Source: Sulfuracidifex metallicus DSM 6482 = JCM 9184 (GTDB taxonomy: Archaea; Thermoproteota; Thermoprotei_A; Sulfolobales; Sulfolobaceae). Taken from it: a stretch of DNA of 64,000 bases. Under the pieces are notes generated by a model that did no database searches, was not told the origin of the DNA, and saw only the letters and a list, made by a program, of their open reading frames with translations. The stretch's first letter is position 1, and every line of letters begins with the position of its first letter. The position numbers and the translations under genes were made by a program. Where the stretch lies: assembly GCA_032834875.1 (NCBI GenBank), contig CP135238.1, forward strand, positions 564,011 to 628,010, in the 5' to 3' direction. Shown here piece by piece: positions 46,934 through 56,618 of this stretch.

Positions 46934-47806
46934 TTACTCCTTTTTCTTAGAGAATTTATTAAAGACTTCATATACTGAGCAGAAATCTTCCTCTGAAAGT
47001 CCAAGAGATTCAGCCATCCTATAGAACTGTAATGCTAATGATGACATAGGGACTATTGAACCATTATAAATGGATTCTCCCTGAATTATCTCTAAATCCT
47101 TCCTCATGTGTTTCGTTGCAAATTGTGTAGAATAGTCTCCTGAGACAAGCTTTGGAACCTTTAACTCAGTAGTAGGTGATCTTGCGCTACTCAATTTAGT
47201 AAGAACCAGCTCTACTTGTGATTTATCTAATCCTGACTTTACGCCGAAATTGAAGGCTTCTCCCATAGCTACAACATAAGCCCCAAGTAACAAATTATTC
47301 ACTAGTTTTGCATAAAGACCAGCACCGTTCTTTCCCATGTAAATCACGCTAGACGAGGTAGACTCTAATATGCTCCTTACTTCGTTGAAACTTTCCTCCT
47401 TTCCCCCAACCATAATTATGAGTTTTTTCTGTTCTACCATTATTGAAGTTCCAATCACTGGAGCGTCTAGCATAGAGCCCCCATTTTCCTCCATTAACTT
47501 CGCTAAGGATATGCTTAGTCTGGGCGATATTGTTGACATGTCTACTATTATTTTCCCCTTTGAATATGGTATTATTTCACTTATGACTGCTCTGGCAGCA
47601 TTATCGTCGCTGAGCATCGTCAATACTATGTCACTGTCCTTAATTATATCCTCAAGTTTGTTGGCTTTTTTCACTCCAAATTCTTTTGAAAATTTCTCAC
47701 TCTTATCTTGGCTTCTGTTATATACGACGTCAAGTTTACCTTCCTTAGCTAAGTTGGCACCTATTCTATATCCCATTATACCTAATCCTATGAGACCTAC
47801 TCGCAT
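46934..47806 (-). CDS. 3-hydroxyisobutyrate dehydrogenase-like beta-hydroxyacid dehydrogenase
   Basis: A 290-residue NAD(P) enzyme. The N-terminal Rossmann motif is GLIGLGIMGYRIGANL, the NRS after the second strand suggests NADP preference, and the catalytic lysine is in NGAGLYAKLVNNLLLG. The C-terminal all-helix domain is complete. Members reduce succinic or glyoxylate semialdehyde or oxidise 3-hydroxyisobutyrate; the substrate is unsettled. It follows the Pus10-like gene by 8 bases on the same strand. Confidence 0.88.
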   Translation of the reverse strand: MRVGLIGLGIMGYRIGANLAKEGKLDVVYNRSQDKSEKFSKEFGVKKANKLEDIIKDSDIVLTMLSDDNAARAVISEIIPYSKGKIIVDMSTISPRLSISLAKLMEENGGSMLDAPVIGTSIMVEQKKLIIMVGGKEESFNEVRSILESTSSSVIYMGKNGAGLYAKLVNNLLLGAYVVAMGEAFNFGVKSGLDKSQVELVLTKLSSARSPTTELKVPKLVSGDYSTQFATKHMRKDLEIIQGESIYNGSIVPMSSLALQFYRMAESLGLSEEDFCSVYEVFNKFSKKKE

Positions 47807-47814
47807 ATCTATAA

Positions 47815-48909
47815 CTATTCTCCTTTCATGTATAAATCAGCTACTTTACTCAATCTACCGTGATATGCTACTAGATCTATGAAGAGAATTTGGGCTTTAC
47901 TAACTTTTAGCTTCTCCATAACTTCAGAAGGCGAGTTAGCATCTATAAACACGTCGTAAATGTCTCCATAGACTTTCTCCCAACCTTCTTCAGGATCTGT
48001 AGAGAACACAGTAACCTTATACTTTTTCTTGGGCTTCATTGCAGCAATAACAGACAGATCCCTTCTTGTAATCTGCGACGATTTCTTTATGTAATATCCA
48101 TCAATTTTTATGTTATCAATTTCGTCTGTAACTAAAGGATAATCAGTGAGAATTCTTACATCTGGTTGCTCTGAAACTGAATAAAAGATCTTCTTACCCA
48201 TTTTATCAAATTCTGATGAAAGAGAATTCGGATAAGGCGAGTTCCAACTTGAAATCGGAACTCCTCTAGAAAGCCTATTAAAGAAATTCAATTGTTTCTT
48301 AGTGGTCTTAACTTTAAAGACCGACCTAGTAGAAACGTCATAAATAACTTCCCAATCAGGATCCTCCATGTTGGGTACGAGACCTCTCTCAGCCAGTACT
48401 TTACCTACTTCCCTCTTTATTTCATGTTTCATGCTTTCGTAATACTCCAGAGATTCCTTTACGACTAGATCGTCCTCCAGCATTCTTATGCTATCGGAAA
48501 GTTTAACACCTAAAACGTAGCTACCTATTTGTCCTGACCTAAGAATTTCTTCAGCCTTCTTAAGAAAGTCTTTCTTCATGTCGTCTATTTCATTATTGCA
48601 TATATAGCACGCTCTGTATTGAAATTCCTCTTTAGGAAAATATAGCCTAAACCAGCCCTCAGCTATATGTCCCATGTTAAACATTATTTCCTTTAATGAT
48701 AATAATTCCTCCAGCTTATGACTTTTCACCATGAAATCTAATTCAAGCATTATAGATGTCTTGAGACCCTTGCCACGTTCCTCATTCCTCAAACCATAAG
48801 AGAGCTTACCGAAACACCTACCTAAACACGAGTCACACAGAGGGTATTTTCGCAAAAGATCTATAACCTTACTTTCTATTTCATTCGATGTTTCCGAACA
48901 TCTTTTCAA
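47815..48909 (-). CDS. Pus10-like protein with a degenerate catalytic domain
   Basis: A 364-residue protein. The N-terminus with LCDSCLGRCFGKLSYGLRNEERG and a second CYIC knuckle, then a THUMP-like part, matches archaeal Pus10, which makes pseudouridine 54/55 in tRNA. Downstream, VIYDVSTRSVFKVKTT and RLSRGVPISSW keep Pus10 order, but the zinc knuckle before the active site is missing and the GREDIDVRML region reads SEQPDVRIL, with Gln where the catalytic Asp should be. Probably an RNA-binding relative. The start overlaps the srp54 end by 29 bases. Confidence 0.72.
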   Translation of the reverse strand: MKRCSETSNEIESKVIDLLRKYPLCDSCLGRCFGKLSYGLRNEERGKGLKTSIMLELDFMVKSHKLEELLSLKEIMFNMGHIAEGWFRLYFPKEEFQYRACYICNNEIDDMKKDFLKKAEEILRSGQIGSYVLGVKLSDSIRMLEDDLVVKESLEYYESMKHEIKREVGKVLAERGLVPNMEDPDWEVIYDVSTRSVFKVKTTKKQLNFFNRLSRGVPISSWNSPYPNSLSSEFDKMGKKIFYSVSEQPDVRILTDYPLVTDEIDNIKIDGYYIKKSSQITRRDLSVIAAMKPKKKYKVTVFSTDPEEGWEKVYGDIYDVFIDANSPSEVMEKLKVSKAQILFIDLVAYHGRLSKVADLYMKGE

Positions 48910-50218
48910 GGTCCTTCTTCCTCTTCTTCAGTGTTTTCAGCATTTTATTAGTAGCCTCATATTGTCTCATAAGCTCTCTTACATCCTCAGCCGTTAAGCC
49001 TGAACCTTCGGCTATTCTTCTGATTCTAGAGCGGTCTATTATCGATGGATTATCCAGTTCCTTATACGTCATTGAATTCATGGCTGCCATGAACTTCTTT
49101 ATCTTATCTTCGCCAAGTTTAACCTGATCCTCGCTGGGAGAAGGAAGGTTAACTCCCATACCAGGTATATGCTGTAAAATTTTAGATAGAGGACCCATCT
49201 TTCTTAACGCTACGAATTGTCTATAAATGTCCCTGAGCGTCAACTTGCCCTTACCTTCTATTACGTCCTCCATTTTCTTTTGTAGATCTTCATAGTCTTC
49301 CACTTCCTTCATTTTCTCTATAATAGTATTGATGTCTCCCATTCCTAAAAGTCTCGAAACAAACCTTCTAGGATCAAATACCTCAAGCTCATTTACCTTT
49401 TCTCCTGTTCCGATAAACTTTATTTGGGCCCCAGTAGCTGCTACGGCGGATAGTGCTCCTCCTCCCTTTGCAGTTCCATCCATTTTCGTTATAACGATTG
49501 AGCCTATTGGAGCTACCTTATGAAATTTCGACGCTAGGTCATAGGCTTTTTGCCCTATGGAAGCGTCTATAACAAGAATAACATCATCTGGCTTCACTGC
49601 GTCGTATATAGACTGCATCTCCTCTAATAGACTGGTTTCCTCTCCATAACCATGTCTACCGGCTGTATCTATAATAATGACTTCAAATTTTTGTGAAAGA
49701 AATTCTTCCTTACCCCTTAACGATATACCTACTGCGTCCTTAGAAGAAGGATCTCCGAATACGGGAACTTGAATTTGCTTCCCTAATTGAACTAATTGAT
49801 CATACGCAGCAGGCCTATAGGTATCAGCTGCGACAAGACCTACCTTATAGCCTTTCTTTTTATAGAAATAAGCCATTTTAGCCGTGGTAGTAGTTTTACC
49901 GCTACCTTGAACTCCTACCATCATTATGACATATGGTAACTTGGAGGGCAAAACATTGGGTGCCCTATCTCCCCCAAAGAACTTACTTAGTTCTTCGTAA
50001 ACTATGGAGATAAACCATTCTTTTCTTTCCATAACTGAAGGGGACTTTTCCTTAGCTAACCTTTGCTTTATGTTATTAGATAAAGACAGGACTAAGCTAA
50101 CTTTAACGTCGGAAGTTATAAGGGCTTTTTGAAGATCTTTTATAAATTCTTCAACTGCTTTATCGTAAGAAGAATTTCCTAGAAACTTCTTTACTGCGTC
50201 CTTTATATTATCTAGCAT
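48881..50218 (-). CDS. srp54: Signal recognition particle subunit SRP54
   Basis: A 445-residue SRP GTPase. The N domain spans 1-95, the G domain has GVQGSGKT (102-109), DTYRPAAYDQL, DTAGRHGYG and TKMDGTAKGG, and the methionine-rich M domain from about 300 binds 7S RNA and signal peptides. It pairs with FtsY at 33557-34820. Its start overlaps the eIF5A stop by one base. The SRP RNA and SRP19 genes are not in the window. Confidence 0.97.
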   Translation of the reverse strand: MLDNIKDAVKKFLGNSSYDKAVEEFIKDLQKALITSDVKVSLVLSLSNNIKQRLAKEKSPSVMERKEWFISIVYEELSKFFGGDRAPNVLPSKLPYVIMMVGVQGSGKTTTTAKMAYFYKKKGYKVGLVAADTYRPAAYDQLVQLGKQIQVPVFGDPSSKDAVGISLRGKEEFLSQKFEVIIIDTAGRHGYGEETSLLEEMQSIYDAVKPDDVILVIDASIGQKAYDLASKFHKVAPIGSIVITKMDGTAKGGGALSAVAATGAQIKFIGTGEKVNELEVFDPRRFVSRLLGMGDINTIIEKMKEVEDYEDLQKKMEDVIEGKGKLTLRDIYRQFVALRKMGPLSKILQHIPGMGVNLPSPSEDQVKLGEDKIKKFMAAMNSMTYKELDNPSIIDRSRIRRIAEGSGLTAEDVRELMRQYEATNKMLKTLKKRKKDLEKMFGNIE

Positions 50219-50613
50219 TACTTTACCCTAACTATTTTTCTCCTGCCCATTATTAACCAATACTCAACTTCTACTCCGGATTTAATTTTACTAACTATTT
50301 CCTCCTCTGTTGGTTTCTCTATATCGAAGGTCTCAAAGCTCTCCATGTCCATAAGTTGAAGCTTATCTCCCATATCCGCTATTACCTGACCTACTCTCTT
50401 ATCTATCATGGGAACCTCGACTTGCTGATCTACAGGAGCCATCAGGGTCTTCTTGGCTCCTGAAAAAATTGATACTGCTACGACGTTGGCTTTTGCACTT
50501 CCATGCTTTCCAGTTTTAGCTTTAGTTATATCAACCACTCTGCAAGGCTCGTTATCTATTACAACGTAGCTACCTACTTTTAATTCTCCTACAGTAGTGT
50601 AAGTTATGCTCAT
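50218..50613 (-). CDS. eif5a: Translation factor aIF5A
   Basis: A 131-residue protein with an SH3-like N-terminal domain and an OB-fold C-terminal domain. The hypusine site is Lys36 in [12 protein letters not shown]. The modifying enzyme, deoxyhypusine synthase, is at 53723-54664 on the same strand. Hypusinated aIF5A rescues ribosomes stalled on proline runs. It is the first gene of eIF5A-srp54-Pus10-like. Confidence 0.96.
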   Translation of the reverse strand: MSITYTTVGELKVGSYVVIDNEPCRVVDITKAKTGKHGSAKANVVAVSIFSGAKKTLMAPVDQQVEVPMIDKRVGQVIADMGDKLQLMDMESFETFDIEKPTEEEIVSKIKSGVEVEYWLIMGRRKIVRVK

Positions 50614-50658
50614 CTAAATCCCAATCTGTTAAATAATCTGTTTATTTTAAATTCTTTC

Positions 50659-50712
50659 GCTCCGAGCTTTGGCCCCTCATCATTTTTTCAGGTTTTAAGA
50701 TGACTTCATAGC
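50659..50712 (-). ncRNA. Candidate C/D-box guide RNA
   Basis: On the minus strand CTGA-AAAA-ATGATGA gives a perfect D'/C' pair at about 50679-50692. Then 12 bases GGGGCCAAAGCT lead to CGGA, a variant D box. Upstream ATGAAGTC is a weak C box followed by an 11-base guide. Length 54 bases fits archaeal sRNAs. Two of the four boxes are weak, so the call is tentative. Confidence 0.35.
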
Positions 50713-50745
50713 AAGATTTAATATGAGTCTAAGGTTTTTTAGTGT

Positions 50746-50916
50746 ATGCCATGGAAAGTGAAATGTCAGTCCTGTGGAAACGAGAGAACACTCAACATTT
50801 CTTTCGATATAGGAGGACAGAAAGTAATATATCAGTACTGCCCATATTGTATGAAAAACACTTTTAATGATATTTTAGGCTATTTAGATACAAGTGAAGA
50901 GAAAAAAGAAGCTTGA
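50746..50916 (+). CDS. Small zinc-ribbon protein
   Basis: A 56-residue protein with CQSC (about 7-10) and CPYC (about 32-35), two zinc knuckles 21 residues apart, and a charged tail ending EEKKEA. A TTTAATAT element about 27 bases upstream fits a leaderless start at ATG 50746. It is too short to be found by length alone. I recognise no family; it resembles small ribbons of archaeal RNA-linked proteins. Confidence 0.6.
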   Translation: MPWKVKCQSCGNERTLNISFDIGGQKVIYQYCPYCMKNTFNDILGYLDTSEEKKEA

Positions 50917-50954
50917 TCGATGAAATAACCTGTCTCGGCTGATTAAGTTAGTTT

Positions 50955-52115
50955 TTAAGCTATGTAGTCCTGCTTTTGTATTTTGTCAGGCAAATAGGTG
51001 AAAGCGAGGAACTTCAAACCCTTGCTTGCCATAGCCTCTATTTCTAGCTTAGCTTGTCTCTTCATGAATATGTCTATCTCCTCTTTCCATCCTTTAGTTT
51101 GGAACCAAGGATAGTTCTTTATTTCCTCTGCTCTTTTTTTATCATAGTCCTTAGCCTTTATTATGAAACTTCTTCTATCGCTCTCAGACAAGTAAGCCTT
51201 CTTTTTGTCGGTTCCAAATATGTCCGCCATGGAAACCCCTAAGAAACGAGCGTTAGGGGTCGCAAGCCTCTCACTCTCATAGGATAACGCTATGGAGCCT
51301 ATTCTAAATACGCTATAAATATACCAACCGTAGGGGTCCGCATCGGTAAGGATATACACTGGCAGCTTATATTCCTCATTAAGTCTTCTTACGAACCTTC
51401 TGGTGGCTCTGTCTGGTTGTCCTGCGCTTGTGACTAAAATAGATCTATACTGTTTCCAAAAACCTGCCCTATGGAGTTGTTGAAATACTGCGTCCTTCTC
51501 AACTACCAATACGAAGTCTGCGTTGATATCAACGAAGTCTATAAGATCTGGCGTAGGTTCTATCGAATAGGCTCCATGTCCCATCTTACTGAGGTCAATA
51601 ACATCGTTGCCGCTCCTTATCCTCATGTCCCCTACTACCTTACCCTTTTCCTTGCTAAGGATGAGCATCTCCTCCCTTAAGAGTGAGGTGAAAACTTCGA
51701 TGTCCACTATAACACTATCAGATTCCTTTTGCTCGTCCCAAGTGTTCTCTTCAACTGTTCTATTATCAGGCCCTCTAAGAACTAGAGTGTGCTTTCCTCT
51801 GTAATATAGATCACGTATAGTTGGATATTCATCATTAACCAGTGCCTCGTAAATTATACTCCCCATGAGGGAAGTCTGCATGAACCTCTTTGCTTCATTT
51901 AGGTCCAAAAAGCTTCTCCTTAGTTTCTTGTCTCCCAACAACAACAGCTTCCTAACTTCGTCATAATGCGTATTATTAATGTTCCTCTGGGGAATTTCCA
52001 TAACTGGAGGCTCTCCTTTCCTTATTTCATCAATTAACTGCAGGAATCTATTTCTTAATACTGTAGCGGCCCTCTGCCTAGCTTCTTTATCAACCTTAGA
52101 GGAAATTTCGCTCAT
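50955..52115 (-). CDS. top6A: DNA topoisomerase VI subunit A
   Basis: The 386-residue Spo11-like subunit that cuts both DNA strands. The active tyrosine is in RDLYYRGKHT (about 104-105). The TOPRIM part has LVVEKDAVFQQL and TDADPYGWYI. Its ATG overlaps the true end of Top6B (ATGA) at 52112-52115, so the two subunits are coupled in the ancestral arrangement. Length is typical. Confidence 0.97.
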   Translation of the reverse strand: MSEISSKVDKEARQRAATVLRNRFLQLIDEIRKGEPPVMEIPQRNINNTHYDEVRKLLLLGDKKLRRSFLDLNEAKRFMQTSLMGSIIYEALVNDEYPTIRDLYYRGKHTLVLRGPDNRTVEENTWDEQKESDSVIVDIEVFTSLLREEMLILSKEKGKVVGDMRIRSGNDVIDLSKMGHGAYSIEPTPDLIDFVDINADFVLVVEKDAVFQQLHRAGFWKQYRSILVTSAGQPDRATRRFVRRLNEEYKLPVYILTDADPYGWYIYSVFRIGSIALSYESERLATPNARFLGVSMADIFGTDKKKAYLSESDRRSFIIKAKDYDKKRAEEIKNYPWFQTKGWKEEIDIFMKRQAKLEIEAMASKGLKFLAFTYLPDKIQKQDYIA

Positions 52116-52315
52116 AACTCTTCAACCTTATATAATTTTCTATATTCCTCAATTCCCCTTAAGTCTATCTTCTTTGCCACAAGCGAAAATAGCTGATCCT
52201 CTATTTCCCTCTGGTACTCCTTAGCGTCGCTGCTAGCCACAAATTTAGAGAGGGATCTAGCTACCTCAGGTATGTACTTTATATACATCAAAAACTTCTT
52301 CTTGGCCTCTTCCTC
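52112..52315 (-). pseudogene. top6B: Frame-shifted C-terminus of Top6B
   Basis: In the frame one base off from the main top6B frame, this stretch encodes EEEAKKKFLMYIKYIPEV followed by RSLSKFVASSDAKEYQREI and ends RKLYKVEEL. It resembles the Top6B C-terminal end of Sulfolobus shibatae as I recall it, and its stop overlaps the top6A start as expected for intact top6B. It is separated from the main frame only by one A in the A7 run at 52316-52322. An ATG at 52288 opens a 58-codon frame, but I read that as part of Top6B and not as a small gene. Confidence 0.85.
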
Positions 52316-53696
52316 TTTTTTTCTTCTCTGAAAGATAGGTTTTTAGCTGTCTCGAAACCTCCATTATACCGTTCTTTATTTCACGTTCAATTTCTTCAAC
52401 TTCCGCAATGCTTTCCTTACCAGCGCTCTTATAAGGAACTTTAGTGCTACAAAGATGAACCATTACAACTAGTTGAACTTTATCTCCTTCAAGTCCATAT
52501 CTCTTCCATTCAGTTTCGCTTACTACTTTCCATATTACGTCGCTCTTCTCATCATAAATTAGCGGTATTTTATTTGCATATCTAAGAACAGTAGGTTCCT
52601 CGCCTTCAGGTATACTACCGCCGTAGGCTATGCCGACCTCTACTATGAAAGGATGTCCTTGATATGCTTTAGGTCTTCTTGTGACTGCGGAGACGAATTC
52701 CGGATTGAATATTTGCTTTAGACCTAACTGTATCAGATCCTCGCCTATAACTGATAGCGGGTCTGAGGATGGAGCCCTAAACCCGTCGAACTTCTTCATG
52801 GATTCTACTAATCTTGAGATGTCCTCGTCCTTGAGTTTGGATATCTTAGTCTTAGGATCTATTTTAGCCATTTCAAGTAACTTTGAAGCTGTAGTATCTC
52901 CTATACTTTGGAAATTCTTCATTAAGAAATCTCTTATTTCTTGATCTTGTTTCTTGGAAGCTATCATGTTCTTTATTAGCTCTATATCTACACCGTAAGG
53001 GTGAGGCTTTACTTCTTGAGGTGGCTTAGGTATCTTAGTTGTTAACCTATGATAGTAAAACACATTACCCTCTGGATCCTTAAGTATGAACTCCGCGTAA
53101 GGTGTAATTATATAGGTCTTCTTAACGTAGTCATAAACCCTAGTTTTAGACCTCATCCAATCGCCGAGAAGATAAATTGAAACTGAGGTGCCATGCCATC
53201 CTTTCAAGTTGTCTGATGAAGTGCGTTCTAATATAATCGGCTCATTTCTATTTACATCTATTTTTAATTTAAATGAATAAATTCTTTTAGAGTTAACCGG
53301 TGAAGTAGTTATCTCAACTGGCCTCTCCTGATACATCTGACTGTAAAGAACAGCTGCCTTTACGCCAAGTCCGTACATACCTCTAGTCTGCCTTATCACG
53401 TACTTTGAGCTATAAAGAACCCTACCGAATGCATCTGGAACAACGTGAGGTGGTATACCTATTCCATTGTCTTCTATGTTTATCTTGTAGATTGACTTCT
53501 CTGCGTCAACTGTATCGATGGCTAACTTTATAGAAGGTAAAATCTCATGTACGTCGGTGGCATCTAGTGAGTTCTCCACCAATTCCCTTACAGTTTGGTA
53601 GATTGCCCTTGCAGGGTTGGAAAAACCAGCCAGCTCTGGATTTCTCTTAAAGAATTCTGCAGGCGAAATGCTGGTAAACTTCTCTTTAGCGGACAA
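52266..53696 (-). CDS. top6B: DNA topoisomerase VI subunit B, frame broken near its end
   Basis: The ATPase subunit. The main frame gives 476 residues, with the GHKL motifs RELVENSLDA (37-46), EDNGIGIP, GMYGLGVKAA, the H2TH region and transducer. After SEKKK it runs through an A7 tract (minus strand of 52316-52322) and ends with 16 unrelated residues. With six As the frame would continue into the piece at 52112-52315 and total about 527 residues, close to the 530 of S. shibatae. Sequencing error, recent mutation or slippage are all possible. Confidence 0.93.
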   Translation of the reverse strand: MSAKEKFTSISPAEFFKRNPELAGFSNPARAIYQTVRELVENSLDATDVHEILPSIKLAIDTVDAEKSIYKINIEDNGIGIPPHVVPDAFGRVLYSSKYVIRQTRGMYGLGVKAAVLYSQMYQERPVEITTSPVNSKRIYSFKLKIDVNRNEPIILERTSSDNLKGWHGTSVSIYLLGDWMRSKTRVYDYVKKTYIITPYAEFILKDPEGNVFYYHRLTTKIPKPPQEVKPHPYGVDIELIKNMIASKKQDQEIRDFLMKNFQSIGDTTASKLLEMAKIDPKTKISKLKDEDISRLVESMKKFDGFRAPSSDPLSVIGEDLIQLGLKQIFNPEFVSAVTRRPKAYQGHPFIVEVGIAYGGSIPEGEEPTVLRYANKIPLIYDEKSDVIWKVVSETEWKRYGLEGDKVQLVVMVHLCSTKVPYKSAGKESIAEVEEIEREIKNGIMEVSRQLKTYLSEKKKRGRGQEEVFDVYKVHT

Positions 53697-53722
53697 CTAT
53701 TTTCACCTTTATTATTATATTT

Positions 53723-56106
<2,384 letters not shown>

Positions 56107-56151
56107 CGGAATCCATAGTTTATTAAAGTCGTTTGACTAATAAAGGTATAG

Positions 56152-56208
56152 TAGATGAGGACTGTGGCGGACAATGAGCTGTGATTTGAAAAGACCTACT
56201 AACTGATA
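56152..56208 (+). ncRNA. Weak candidate C/D-box RNA in the rtcB upstream gap
   Basis: TAGATGA (C-like) at 56152-56158, CGGA (D'-like), GTGATTT (C'-like) and CTGA (D) at 56203-56206, with a 15-base guide before the D box. A TTTATTAAAG stretch about 30 bases upstream could be a TATA box. Only the D box is fully canonical, so the evidence is weak. The rest of the 56107-56308 gap shows nothing I can name. Confidence 0.25.
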
Positions 56209-56308
56209 CATTAACTTAAGATTCTCACTTTATTTCATGTAAAACAAAGTCACTTATTAAAAATGTAATGACACAAAAGTTATAGATATAACGTAGTTTC
56301 CGTCCGTT

Positions 56309-56548
56309 CTAGATCTTTTTTTCGGCTTTCTTCTTTTTTAGCTCGATTATCTTCTGATACTTATCATAAACCTCCTTTACGTCTTTACCAAGGTATTCTG
56401 AATCCGCGTTTTCCATTATCTCCTTGAAGAACTTGAAAGCACAAGCCTTGCTGTGAAAAAACAATTTAATCCCTGCTACAGTTAGTATGATTCCCTGCCC
56501 TTCCTTGAATGGTCTTCCGCAAGTATTGCACTCAAAATAATTCCCCAT
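56309..56548 (-). CDS. Small treble-clef zinc protein, L24e/TRASH-like
   Basis: A 79-residue protein: CNTCGRPFKEGQGIILTVAG, then FFHSKACAFKFF and a charged helical tail with EVYDKYQKIIELKKKK. The pattern resembles L24e/TRASH fingers, in which FCSxKC would be expected; here the first cysteine of the second pair is His. It may bind metal or RNA. ATG 56548 is preferred over ATG 56557 because of a TATA-like tract; an earlier open frame has no such support. Confidence 0.65.
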   Translation of the reverse strand: MGNYFECNTCGRPFKEGQGIILTVAGIKLFFHSKACAFKFFKEIMENADSEYLGKDVKEVYDKYQKIIELKKKKAEKKI

Positions 56549-56618
56549 AACCTGCATCGTTGATTTTATATTTTTAAAAATAACGGTAAATGTTGCTATT
56601 AATTTCACGTGATTACTG

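Noticed and set aside
52112-52288. A separate 58-residue gene between top6B and top6A
   Set aside because: Its sequence resembles the C-terminus of Top6B, and the match continues upstream of the ATG in the same frame, so it is a displaced piece of top6B.
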